Below, piece after piece: positions 55,943-64,000 of a DNA stretch of 64,000 nt. This stretch comes from Microbulbifer guangxiensis. GTDB lineage: Bacteria > Pseudomonadota > Gammaproteobacteria > Pseudomonadales > Cellvibrionaceae. The notes under the pieces are model-generated. The model was not told where the DNA came from. It searched no databases and worked only from the letters and a program-made list of their open reading frames with translations. The DNA is taken from the NCBI RefSeq assembly GCF_021729075.1, contig NZ_JAJSAQ010000002.1, forward strand, positions 310,001 through 374,000, written 5' to 3'. Each line of letters opens with the position of its first letter. Positions within the stretch are counted from its first letter, which is position 1. The position numbers and the translations under genes are program-made.

Positions 55943-56455
55943 CAAAAATCCGCCGATCCAACCGCAGGCCCACCCACGAAAGGGGAACTCCTGTTGTCTA
56001 TCCGGCCTGACCGTTGGCCATGCATGAATGATTAAACCTGCTTGGTAGGGAAACAACCTGCGCTTCGCTCGCCGCACGAGCTCCACGCAGGGTCCTGTGA
56101 GACGCCTTGTTTCACCATAACGCTACCGGAAGGTCTTATTCCGGAAAGGGCAATGTACCATAGAGCGCAACAATCCCGGGAACCCTTCTTCCCCTCGCCC
56201 GCGACGACCGGGACTGATGGCACGGCAGGGCGGATGACCGGCGGTATCTGATGGGCCTTGACCAGATCTGGCGACAGCGGCACGCCCCCCGACCAACTTG
56301 CCCGAGACAGACCGGACCAAAGGCGAGACAAGGCGGACCAGTAGTCGCCAACGGTACTGGCCGGGGATACCCCCAGCGGTTAGTATCTGCTCAGCACCGC
56401 AGCACGGAATGGCTGCGCATAAAGCGTTGATGCACTCGTACAATAACGACTTTCC
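55943..56455. promoter_or_regulatory. Divergent regulatory region between permease and sensor kinase genes
   Basis: 513 bp with no credible gene; it must hold promoters for the leftward permease-glk-GH3 operon and the rightward LytS/LytTR pair. LytTR regulators bind paired short direct repeats, but I could not identify such repeats with confidence by eye. Confidence 0.4.
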
Positions 56456-57631
56456 ATGGTACTGATTCCCCAGCAACAGCCCGGCCAGGTTGCGGCATTG
56501 AATTCGCAACGCTGGTTCTGGAAGTTACAGCTTGTCAGTTGGCTGGGTATCCTTGTGACCACCTTCCTGTCGCTGACTTTTTGGCACTCGTCGGTCGAGT
56601 GGCCTCAGTTCGAGCCAGGCAACACCCTATTTCAGTGCAGCATTGGCTTCCTCCTCTCCTTGCTGCTCAAGCCGATCTTCGACGTGGCCTGGGAAACCCC
56701 AATCGCGTTGCGCACCTTCATCTATCTAATAGCTGTCGGGGTGATCTCGGGAATCTGGACCCTGGTGCGAATGGAAACCTACATTCGCCTTACCGGAGAA
56801 CACTCTCTCTGGGCAGAGTTCGGCGGCTGGTACTATGCCTCCCTGTTTGTGTTTCTGTTCTGGAGCGCTCTCTATTGCGGGGTAAAATATTTCCTTTTAC
56901 TGCAAAATGAGCACGAAAAAGTACTAGAAGTGGCAGCCTTCCACGAGCGAGAGCAGATTCGCCGCCTGCATGCGGAAGCCGTCGCCAAGGAGGCGCAGCT
57001 AAAGATGCTGCGCTACCAGCTCAACCCTCACTTCCTGTTCAACACCCTCAATTCCATCAACGCCCTGATACGCTTCGAGCAGGCCGCAGAGGCCCGTGAC
57101 ATGGTGGTACGCCTCAGTCAGTTTCTTCGCCACTCACTGACCGAGGACCCGGTCAACAAGGTCAGCCTCGACCAGGAGATCGGGGCGGTTTTACTGTATC
57201 TGGATATCGAAAAGACTCGTTTTGCTGATCGCCTGAAGGTGAAGCTGGACATCGAGGAGCAGACGCGCAGGGCACTGGTGCCAAGCATGCTGTTACAACC
57301 CCTGGCTGAGAATGCGGTGAAATATGCCATCGCCCTCAGTGAATCTGGTGGCACAATCAGAATCCGTGCCAGGCGGGAGGGCGAGCAATTATCATTACAG
57401 ATCTGTGACTCCGGTAACCCCGAGGGTCGGGCAGATCCAGATGCTAACGAACCCGTATCGACTGGTGTCGGGCTCTCCAACGTCCGCGACCGCCTCAGTA
57501 CCCTCTACGCCGACGAATACAGCCTTACCCAGTCCCGCAAGGAAAGCGGCGGGATGATGATACACATCCGCTTCCCGTTCGAATCGCGTGAGACCAAAAA
57601 AAATAACACTACGACGGAGGTAATCGCATGA
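56456..57631 (+). CDS. LytS/YehU-family sensor histidine kinase
   Basis: A 391-residue membrane kinase with four transmembrane helices (about 28-45, 60-78, 88-106, 128-150). A short coiled linker (about 150-185) leads to the His_kinase domain with phosphoacceptor H192 in LNPHFLFNTLN and an HATPase_c domain (about 285-380) with the N-box LAENAVKYAI. No extracellular sensor domain is present, so it probably senses through its membrane helices. It overlaps the response-regulator start by 4 bp (ATGA). Confidence 0.92.
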   Translation: MVLIPQQQPGQVAALNSQRWFWKLQLVSWLGILVTTFLSLTFWHSSVEWPQFEPGNTLFQCSIGFLLSLLLKPIFDVAWETPIALRTFIYLIAVGVISGIWTLVRMETYIRLTGEHSLWAEFGGWYYASLFVFLFWSALYCGVKYFLLLQNEHEKVLEVAAFHEREQIRRLHAEAVAKEAQLKMLRYQLNPHFLFNTLNSINALIRFEQAAEARDMVVRLSQFLRHSLTEDPVNKVSLDQEIGAVLLYLDIEKTRFADRLKVKLDIEEQTRRALVPSMLLQPLAENAVKYAIALSESGGTIRIRARREGEQLSLQICDSGNPEGRADPDANEPVSTGVGLSNVRDRLSTLYADEYSLTQSRKESGGMMIHIRFPFESRETKKNNTTTEVIA

Positions 57632-58446
57632 GCCATTTGAGAGCTGTTCTGGTGGACGATGAACCGCTGGCACTGCGACTGCTACAGTCGATGCTGGAGG
57701 AAACCTCCGGAATTGATGTCGTAGCCACCTGCCGCAACGGTCGCGAGGCCCTCAGCGCGGTCGCCCGACACACACCAGATATACTCTTTCTGGACATCCA
57801 GATGCCGGGGATGAACGGTTTTGAGGTCGTTCGTCGACTCCAGGGAGACACGATCCCGCTGGTAATCTTTGCCACTGCCTATGACCATTACGCTATCGAA
57901 GCCTTCGAGGTCCATGCGGTCGACTATGTGCTAAAGCCCCTGGAGACAGACCGCCTGGAAGTGGCAATCCAGCGCGCGCGGGAACGGCTGCTCCAACGAA
58001 ATGCCGGAAGCAGCGATGAACCCAACGCTGAAAAAGGTCGATTAATGGCCTCGTTGGACTCACTGGATAGCCCGGCGGAGCGCATCGGTAATGAGGGCCC
58101 GGGGAAGCTGGCGATCAAGGATCGCGGCCGCATCATCATGCTCAACCAGGCTGATGTGGAATGGATCGATGCCGCGGGTGACTACATGTGCGTCCACGCC
58201 GGTGGCGATACCCATATCATGCGCAGCACCATGAAGGAGCTGCAGCAACAGCTGTGCAACAGCACCTTCAAGCGTGTCCACCGGTCTACTCTGGTCAATC
58301 TGGACTACATCGATCAGATCAAGGTGCTCACCAAAGGCGAATACCTTCTGACTCTGGCAAGTGGCGCCGAGGTCAAGGTCAGCCGAAACTATCGCCAGCC
58401 AATCAAGGATTACCTGGATGCCAGCCGCGGCACCGCCGCGTCCTGA
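57628..58446 (+). CDS. LytTR-family response regulator
   Basis: A 272-residue regulator. The receiver domain (about 1-125) contains the acidic pair DDEP (10-13), phosphoacceptor D56 in LFLDIQMPG and the conserved Lys in LKPLE. A linker of about 40 residues joins the LytTR DNA-binding domain (about 165-265), with FKRVHRSTLVN and LASGAEVKVSRNY motifs. With the adjacent kinase it likely controls one or both flanking permease operons; this is inferred from position. Confidence 0.93.
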   Translation: MSHLRAVLVDDEPLALRLLQSMLEETSGIDVVATCRNGREALSAVARHTPDILFLDIQMPGMNGFEVVRRLQGDTIPLVIFATAYDHYAIEAFEVHAVDYVLKPLETDRLEVAIQRARERLLQRNAGSSDEPNAEKGRLMASLDSLDSPAERIGNEGPGKLAIKDRGRIIMLNQADVEWIDAAGDYMCVHAGGDTHIMRSTMKELQQQLCNSTFKRVHRSTLVNLDYIDQIKVLTKGEYLLTLASGAEVKVSRNYRQPIKDYLDASRGTAAS

Positions 58447-58505
58447 CCCCTTGCCGGGGCGATCCCCCGCCCCTTCCCCCCTTCGCAGTTTCTCCAGACA
58501 AAAAA

Positions 58506-58527
58506 ACCCGGCAGTAAACTGCCGGGT
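58506..58527 (-). terminator. Rho-independent terminator after the second FHS permease
   Basis: 9-bp stem ACCCGGCAG/CTGCCGGGT with a TAAA loop; on the leftward strand it is followed by TTTTTTT (A-run 58500-58506). It may also attenuate read-through from the LytTR gene. Confidence 0.87.
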
Positions 58528-58550
58528 CAAAACAAGGGAGAAAAGCCAAC

Positions 58551-59825
58551 TCAGCTTTCTTTTACCCGGTGTCCGCGAACACCGTAGAAGAGAATATATA
58601 GGTAGCACAGGATCGGCAGTGCGAAAGCCAACTGGATACCGACCTGGTCGGCCAGCAGCCCCTGCAGTACCGGCACCACCGCGCCCCCGACAATCGCCAG
58701 ACAGAGGATTCCGGAGCCCTGGCTGGTCAAGCCTCCGAGGCGGGCCAGCGCCAGGCTGAAAATCGTCGGGAACATGACCGAGTTACACAGGCCCACAGAC
58801 AGAACTGCCCACATCGCGACACTGCCAGTGCCGAAGATGGTCAGGGCCAGCAGAGCACAGGCGCCCAACGAGCAGGCCGCCAACACCTTTCCGGCCGGCA
58901 CATACTGCATCACCACCGCTCCGATAAAGCGTCCGACCATTGCCCCACCCCAGTATAAGGAGACGTAGAAGGCCGCCTGCTTTTCAGTAATACCGGCGAT
59001 GCTGCCCTCGGAGAGGAAGTTCACCAGGAAGCTACCAATGGAAACTTCCGCACCGACGTAGACAAAGATCGCAATCGCACCCAACAGCAGGTGAGAGTGC
59101 TGCAAGGCGCTGCCCTTCTGGTCTGCAGTGAGATCAGAGGCGGAGTCGAGATGACTATCGATCGTCGGCAACTTCAACTTGGCAAAGATAATTGCGAGTA
59201 CAGCCAGGGCCGAAGCCAGAATCAGGTAGGGCAATTCAACAGCCGAGGCATGCTCTGCCGCAGTCATCTGCTCACCGGCCACACTCGCGACCGACAGAAT
59301 GAGGAAAGCACCAAAGAAAGGCGCTACCGTGGTGCCCAGCGAGTTGAATGCCTGAGTCATGGTGAGGCGGCTTGCAGCCGTGCTCTCCGAGCCCAGCGCG
59401 GTGACATAGGGGTTGGCAGACACCTGCAGCACGGTAATACCTGCCGCCAGTACGAACAGCGCGAACAGGAAAACACCGTAGACCTGCAGTCGCGCCGCCG
59501 GGATAAACAGCAGGCAGCCGACAACGGCAATCGCCAGACCAACGACGATGCCTCGCTGGTAGCCGATTCTGCCAACCAGCTTGCCCGCAGGGAGTGAAAC
59601 AAGGAAGTACGCACCGAAGAAGCAGAACTGCACCAGCATGGCCTGGGCATAATTCAGGTCAAAGACCGCCTTCAGGTGTGGAATCAGGATGTCATTCAGG
59701 CAGGTAATAAACCCCCACATGAAGAACAGAGATGTCAGCGCCACCAGCGCAAACCGCTGGCCGGCCTGGTGCCCGGGCGTAGCGTCAATCGCTCCCGCCG
59801 GGATATTGGTTCCCATCGTCGCCAT
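58551..59825 (-). CDS. FHS-family sugar permease, copy 2
   Basis: A 424-residue MFS protein clearly paralogous to the permease at 54617-55942, with the same helix-1 motif ([19 protein letters not shown]), [14 protein letters not shown] and [14 protein letters not shown]. Twelve transmembrane helices and a C-terminal RGHRVKES tail are seen. It is transcribed leftward on the right flank of the two-component pair and ends at a strong terminator. Substrate likely glucose or a related hexose; whether the two copies differ in affinity cannot be told. The second Met (Met4) is an alternative start. Confidence 0.88.
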   Translation of the reverse strand: MATMGTNIPAGAIDATPGHQAGQRFALVALTSLFFMWGFITCLNDILIPHLKAVFDLNYAQAMLVQFCFFGAYFLVSLPAGKLVGRIGYQRGIVVGLAIAVVGCLLFIPAARLQVYGVFLFALFVLAAGITVLQVSANPYVTALGSESTAASRLTMTQAFNSLGTTVAPFFGAFLILSVASVAGEQMTAAEHASAVELPYLILASALAVLAIIFAKLKLPTIDSHLDSASDLTADQKGSALQHSHLLLGAIAIFVYVGAEVSIGSFLVNFLSEGSIAGITEKQAAFYVSLYWGGAMVGRFIGAVVMQYVPAGKVLAACSLGACALLALTIFGTGSVAMWAVLSVGLCNSVMFPTIFSLALARLGGLTSQGSGILCLAIVGGAVVPVLQGLLADQVGIQLAFALPILCYLYILFYGVRGHRVKES

Positions 59826-60009
59826 ATTCTTGTCCTAAAACATCATCTTTATTATCGGTGTCCCCGCCGGCTGGATCTCTCACTCCAACCCCGAACCCGC
59901 AAGGTCTCAGCGTGGAGTTTTAACACAGCCCAAGCACCACATCAGGGCATTTTCGATAAGGGGGTTCAAAATGGGGGCAACCGGGACCAAGTAAAAAAGA
60001 GAGGAGAAA

Positions 60010-60042
60010 ACACCGGGCGCGACCTGCTGGTCCGCCCGGTGT
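60010..60042 (-). terminator. Rho-independent terminator after the halogenase/cupin genes
   Basis: 10-bp stem ACACCGGGCG/CGCCCGGTGT with a 13-nt loop; on the leftward strand it is followed by TTTCTCC and then a second T-run (TCTCTTTTTT). It ends the halogenase transcript 13 bp after its stop. Confidence 0.8.
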
Positions 60043-60054
60043 CAGGGATCGAAA

Positions 60055-61548
60055 TCACATCATTCCTGACGCCTGACGTGACAGCAGAAGGTCCAGATAT
60101 TCATTGTGGTCCTTCAGGCGAGCCAAGTCATTGTCGACCCCACCCTTGATATGACTGATGAAGTCCCGCAATTCCTGCTCAGGCATGGTATCGACGAGGG
60201 GGTGATATCGTTCAGGGAGCAGACCCTGGCCAATCATCACCTGCTGCCATGAGTCGACGAACAGCTCACCCCCCTCGCGGAAGACGTGACCAGTCTCGCG
60301 AAACATGTCGATCTTCGCGGCCAGAGTATCGGGGATACTCATGCGGCGGCAGTGGCGCCAGAACTCGGTATCGGTCCGATCAGTTACCTTATAGTGCAGG
60401 ATGATAAAGTCCCGAATGCGCTCCATATCGAACTCAGCCTGACGGTTGAATTCGTCCACCTCTACCTCGCGGATTTCCGACTGGGGGAAGAATCGCAGGA
60501 ACCGCACGATGTTCTGCTGGATCAGGTGGATACTGGTGGACTCCAGCGGCTCGAGGAACCCACTGGACAGGCCAACTGCCAGACAGTTCTTGTGCCACTG
60601 CTTGCGACGCCGCCCCGTCTGGAACTTGATCTGCAAAGGATCCGTCAGACACTGCCCCTCAACGTTATCCAAAAGCTGCTGACGGGCCGAATCGTCACTC
60701 TGGTAGCGACTGGCATAGACAAGCCCGTTGCCAACCCGGTGCTGCAGGGGAATGCGCCACTGCCATGCACTTTCCCGCGCGATGGACCGCGTGTAGGGGA
60801 CCGGCGGTTCCACGGCTTCTGTTTGCACCGCAACCGCGCTGTCACAGGGGAGCCAATGGGACCAGGATTCGAAACCGGTGTGCAATGCCTTCTCGATCAA
60901 CAGCGCGCGCATGCCTGTACAGTCGATAAAGAAGTCACCGTCCAGCTCTTGGCCGGAGTCGAGCCGCAGAGACTGGATATAGCCACTGTCCGGGTGCTGC
61001 TGCACCTGCTCGATCTTGCCTTCCACCCTCTTCACACCAAAGCCTTCACTGAACTTGCGCAGGTAGGCAGCGTAACGGGTAGCATCGATATGGAAGGCGT
61101 AATTCAGACCATTTTTGGGCAGATGGGTGAACTTGTGTGCCTCTGCGGCACGACGCTCCAGGCAGTATTCACCGAAATCCCCGGCAAAGCCCAGCTCCTT
61201 TGCACGCAACCAGAAATGCTGGAATCCACAGGCCCAGCAATCCTTACCGGTAACGCCGAAGGCATGCATATAATCCTTGCCGACATCACGCCAGTTTTCG
61301 AACTGAATGCCAAGCTTATAAGTGCCCTGGGTAGCCGCGAGAAATTCTGCCTCATCGATGCCCAGCAACCGGTGGAAGAATACCAGGGTGGGAATGGTCG
61401 CCTCACCGACACCGATAGTGCCGATGGACTCTGACTCCACCAGAGTGATATCCAGGTTTTTACCCATCAGTTTGGAAATAGCCGCTGCGGTCATCCAGCC
61501 AGCGGTGCCGCCCCCGGCGATCACGATCTTCTTGATTGGTTGACTCAT
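60055..61548 (-). CDS. Flavin-dependent tryptophan-halogenase-like protein, copy 1
   Basis: A 497-residue FAD protein of the tryptophan halogenase family (Pfam Trp_halogenase). GGGTAGW (12-18) binds FAD, IGVGEATIPT (about 45-54) follows, the catalytic-type lysine K78 sits in TYKLGIQFENW, WQWRIP marks the halogenase-specific WxWxIP site and SGFLEPLES carries the glutamate. All residues needed for chlorination or bromination are present, but the family in TonB/sugar loci has no proven substrate. It lies 65 bp after the cupin-like gene and ends at a terminator. Confidence 0.9.
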   Translation of the reverse strand: MSQPIKKIVIAGGGTAGWMTAAAISKLMGKNLDITLVESESIGTIGVGEATIPTLVFFHRLLGIDEAEFLAATQGTYKLGIQFENWRDVGKDYMHAFGVTGKDCWACGFQHFWLRAKELGFAGDFGEYCLERRAAEAHKFTHLPKNGLNYAFHIDATRYAAYLRKFSEGFGVKRVEGKIEQVQQHPDSGYIQSLRLDSGQELDGDFFIDCTGMRALLIEKALHTGFESWSHWLPCDSAVAVQTEAVEPPVPYTRSIARESAWQWRIPLQHRVGNGLVYASRYQSDDSARQQLLDNVEGQCLTDPLQIKFQTGRRRKQWHKNCLAVGLSSGFLEPLESTSIHLIQQNIVRFLRFFPQSEIREVEVDEFNRQAEFDMERIRDFIILHYKVTDRTDTEFWRHCRRMSIPDTLAAKIDMFRETGHVFREGGELFVDSWQQVMIGQGLLPERYHPLVDTMPEQELRDFISHIKGGVDNDLARLKDHNEYLDLLLSRQASGMM

Positions 61549-61613
61549 AACTACCTCGTTATTGTTTTACGCCAGCAAAGTGCCAAGCCACGGACACCAA
61601 TTTTCCAGGCCGC

Positions 61614-62624
61614 TCAGGGCATGCGCTGTAATTTCTCAATCAGTAATTTCTTCAGTCGCCCCACCATACCGCGATCAAGGCTGCTCAGGGGGCCGCGACG
61701 CTCAGCGGGGATATGGGCGGCCGCCTCTTCACGATTGACTACAAAGTGATTGAACACTTCACCCCACGCCTTGCGCTGTGCCGGTGGCAACCCCCCGATA
61801 CTCATCAACGCGTGCAGCATGGCGTCGTGCGGCAGCCCGGTCCAGCCCGGGGTGCTGCGCCACCAGTAATTCACCAGCACATTGAGGTCATCCAGGCCTT
61901 CAACCTGGTGCCACCACATGCTGGGGATGTACAGTAAATCCCCGGGCACCATCTCGGCAACGGAAGCTGCTGCCAGGGCCTCGCGAAACCGTGGATAACG
62001 CTCGTAGTCCGGCGCATAGAAATCCACCATGCTGATGGCCTGTCCCCCCGGGTTGAAATCCAGTGGCCCCGGGTACAGGTTGCCAACCTGCTCCGGAGGG
62101 AACAAGGTAAAGCGCCGGCGTCCCGCCACTACGCATGCGAGGTTTTCGGGCAAGTCGAAATGGGCCGCGATTCGGGTGCGGTTCCCAAACCATATACAGA
62201 CCAGGGGCTGGATGCCGGGCAGTGGAAAATCGTTTTCAGCCCGAATCCCCGGTAAGTGCTGCTCTACCGCAGTAGAGCCCACATAGCAGGTTTTATCTTG
62301 CGACCCGCCGGACTCCAGCATTCGTAGGGTCTCCAGCAGCTGGCCGGTAGTACGCGTGAAGTTGAAGCCATCCATCGCCTCGTTGTAAAAGATGCGGCCT
62401 CCGGCACTGGCCCCAGCACGAAAAACCACAAGTTGCCGCTTTTGGTCGTAGGGGGCCAGATAATCTCCCAGGCCACCCCTCTGCCCCGCTTGCACCATAG
62501 GCCAGCTCGCGGCCGCACCTTTCATCAGCAGTGGAGTGGTACGGCCGGTGACCAAATCAGCCACCTCTTCCGGTGCTACCGATTCCAGTGTCTCGACTGC
62601 GGGAATGAAGTCGGGGTAATTCAT
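61614..62624 (-). CDS. Cupin-like (JmjC/Cupin_8) protein
   Basis: A 336-residue protein of the cupin_8/JmjC-like group. The iron-binding pattern H-x-D is seen in AAHFDLPEN (about 153-161) and the distal His in IPSMWWHQVEG (about 236-246); YIPSMWWHQV is the usual C-terminal signature. Members are 2-oxoglutarate/Fe(II) hydroxylases, but the group next to halogenase-like genes is uncharacterised. Its ATG overlaps the stop of the upstream halogenase by 4 bp, so the two are translationally coupled. Confidence 0.87.
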   Translation of the reverse strand: MNYPDFIPAVETLESVAPEEVADLVTGRTTPLLMKGAAASWPMVQAGQRGGLGDYLAPYDQKRQLVVFRAGASAGGRIFYNEAMDGFNFTRTTGQLLETLRMLESGGSQDKTCYVGSTAVEQHLPGIRAENDFPLPGIQPLVCIWFGNRTRIAAHFDLPENLACVVAGRRRFTLFPPEQVGNLYPGPLDFNPGGQAISMVDFYAPDYERYPRFREALAAASVAEMVPGDLLYIPSMWWHQVEGLDDLNVLVNYWWRSTPGWTGLPHDAMLHALMSIGGLPPAQRKAWGEVFNHFVVNREEAAAHIPAERRGPLSSLDRGMVGRLKKLLIEKLQRMP

Positions 62625-64000
62625 TGAACCCTCCCCGCGGACTGCCCTCTGGCTATCAGTTGCTCGATAAGCTGACGGTTGCCAGGCAGGCCCTGGCGGA
62701 ACTTTTCCAGCTGCTGCTGGACTTCCATTTGCAGGGTTCGTATACGTCCTGATTGCCGATCAGCGCGAGGAGCGCGGACAAAATCGCAGGGGTGGCCCAT
62801 ACCGTTCAACACATAACGGTAACTGGCCGGCGGGAAAAGGGGCTGCGCCTGCGGAAAGTCCTGGCGCGCGGGCGATCGATGCTGCCAGAGAAGCAGGTTT
62901 TCCTGCAGGGATTCCGGTATCGAAACCGCTTCGCGGTGTGCCAGCCAATACTCTGAATCATTGCGTTCAGAAAGCACGTAGTGCAGCTTCAGGAATTCAA
63001 CAATATTCTCCCAGTGGGAAAGCATTTGCCGGTTAAAGCGCTTCGCGGACAGATCCATATGCTGGTTCCCGGCAGGCAGTAAATCACGAATCAGGCCGGC
63101 AGACTGTTCGATCAGCGCCAGTGCAGAGGCTTCCAGGGGCTCAATAAAACCTGCTGCCATGCCAACGGCGACGCAATTACCCTTCCAGAAAACTGACCGG
63201 TGCCCGGGAACGAAACGTAGCTGCCTGATAGAAAGATCCTGTGCGTTCCGCACACCCTCCATCTCTGCGAGATAGTGGCGGAAATCCGCTTCCGCAGCCT
63301 CATCGTCGATAAAGTCACTCGCATAAACGTACCCCATGCCACGGCGAGTGGGGAGACCGATGTCCCAGATCCACCCACTCGATCGTGCAGTTGAGCGGGT
63401 GACCGATGCGACCGGCGCATCAGGCGTTTCGTAGGGCAACTGGACAGCCAGCGCCCGGTCATTGAACAGAACATGCGACTGGTCTACCCAGCTCACACCC
63501 AGGTGCTTGCCGATAATCAGACCGGCACTGCCGGAGCAGTCGACAAAAATGTCAGCCTGCAGGCGCTGGCCGTCACGAGTGAGCAGAGCAGAGATATGAC
63601 CGTCGACACCATCCTCCACCTGTTCGACATCTGCCCGCAGATGGCGAACTCCGAGCTGGGACACACTGTGATCCCGCAGGCACTCACCGAACTTAGCAGC
63701 ATCGAAGTGATAGCCGTAGTTAAGCACCCCGGCATAATCCGGCGTTGCAAGCTGCTTGGGAGCGAGACTGGCATCGCAAATAGCCGCCTGCGGAGTCACC
63801 GCATAGGCGTACTCCAATGATGAGGTTGAGGAGGCGAGATCGCACTCGAAGTAGCCGTGTGGCAGAGAGAAGGGATGGTAATACCGGCTTTCCTGATCGG
63901 CAGTATGCCAGCAGGAAAACAGGGACCCCTGCTTGAAGGAGGCGTCACACTCAGTGAAGAGGCGCTTTTCTGGTAAACCGATACGCCGGAGCGTCTCCCG
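62621..64000 (-). CDS. Flavin-dependent tryptophan-halogenase-like protein, copy 2 (N-terminus off the window)
   Basis: The reading frame continues past the TTG at 63817 to the window edge, where RETLRRIGLPEKRLF and CDASFKQGSLFSCW (with the family lysine) are encoded, so at least 459 residues are present and only about 45-50 N-terminal ones, including the FAD GxGxxG loop, are missing. WIWDIGLP replaces the usual WxWxIP by one inserted residue, and AAGFIEPLEAS carries the glutamate. It is distantly related to copy 1. The stop overlaps the cupin start (ATGA). Confidence 0.88.
   Translation of the reverse strand, partial: RETLRRIGLPEKRLFTECDASFKQGSLFSCWHTADQESRYYHPFSLPHGYFECDLASSTSSLEYAYAVTPQAAICDASLAPKQLATPDYAGVLNYGYHFDAAKFGECLRDHSVSQLGVRHLRADVEQVEDGVDGHISALLTRDGQRLQADIFVDCSGSAGLIIGKHLGVSWVDQSHVLFNDRALAVQLPYETPDAPVASVTRSTARSSGWIWDIGLPTRRGMGYVYASDFIDDEAAEADFRHYLAEMEGVRNAQDLSIRQLRFVPGHRSVFWKGNCVAVGMAAGFIEPLEASALALIEQSAGLIRDLLPAGNQHMDLSAKRFNRQMLSHWENIVEFLKLHYVLSERNDSEYWLAHREAVSIPESLQENLLLWQHRSPARQDFPQAQPLFPPASYRYVLNGMGHPCDFVRAPRADRQSGRIRTLQMEVQQQLEKFRQGLPGNRQLIEQLIARGQSAGRVQ

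Noticed and set aside
55943-56455. Leftward open frames in the permease/kinase divergent region as a small gene
   Set aside because: They have Arg/Gly-rich chance composition, no ribosome site and no family resemblance; the region is better read as regulatory.
62621-63817. Complete 398-codon halogenase starting at TTG 63817
   Set aside because: The frame continues upstream to the window edge with conserved halogenase sequence, including the family lysine region; the TTG is internal.

Overview
The window reads as chromosomal DNA of a GC-rich marine gammaproteobacterium. Two things point that way. The left third keeps the pseudomonad-type order hemA-prfA-prmC (leftward) divergent from TPR-lolB-ispE-tRNA-prs-rplY-pth-ychF (rightward). 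The rest is devoted to sugar use: a complete Entner-Doudoroff operon, an N-acetylglucosamine operon and a beta-glucan (laminarin-like) locus with flavin halogenase-like proteins. This is typical of Microbulbifer/Cellvibrio/Saccharophagus-like bacteria. The genus is an inference; no rRNA gene is present to settle it.

Layout. 1-2.6 kb: a periplasmic AstE/AspA-type metalloenzyme and a zinc-type CDF exporter. 2.6-5.9 kb: prmC, prfA, hemA. 6.2-14.8 kb: the housekeeping block from a TPR lipoprotein to a DMT transporter, with a tRNA-Gln behind ispE. 14.8-15.4 kb: tRNA-Met and a second tRNA-Gln, followed by 104-bp tandem repeats that each carry a copy of the tRNA-Gln 3' end. 15.4-18.1 kb: a TauE/SafE permease and a decayed locus in which SapC is intact but its usual neighbours, a tryptophan-halogenase-like gene and a TonB-dependent receptor, are fragments. 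18.2-25.6 kb: leftward operon edd-zwf-pgl-eda-gap-pyk, headed by a previously hidden, internally deleted and frameshifted pgi pseudogene (about 25.65-26.4 kb) that contains two HexR-like palindromes.

26.4-32.6 kb: nagR (LacI family) facing the leftward operon nagK-nagB(II)-nagA-nagP. The same 14-bp palindrome occurs twice before nagR and once before nagK, so the regulon can be read from the sequence. 33.2-42.2 kb: DUF6279 lipoprotein, aminotransferase, GNAT enzyme, a two-subunit sodium/solute symporter, twin cysteine-rich DUF1540 genes around a secreted OB-like protein, and an acyl-CoA synthetase.

42.7-64 kb: a beta-glucan locus. A secreted GH16 endo-glucanase would cut the polymer, two lipoprotein GH3 beta-glucosidases would release glucose, FHS-family permeases would import it and Glk would phosphorylate it for the Entner-Doudoroff operon. 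A LytS/LytTR two-component pair lies between the permeases. Two halogenase-like flavoproteins flank a cupin/JmjC-like protein at the right edge; the outermost runs off the window. Inside this locus sits an uncharacterised four-gene operon (45.3-48.3 kb) with overlapping or near-abutting genes: a small membrane protein, a TPR-AAA+ ATPase, a four-helix membrane protein and a TPR protein with C-terminal membrane helices. It is the best candidate here for an undescribed system.
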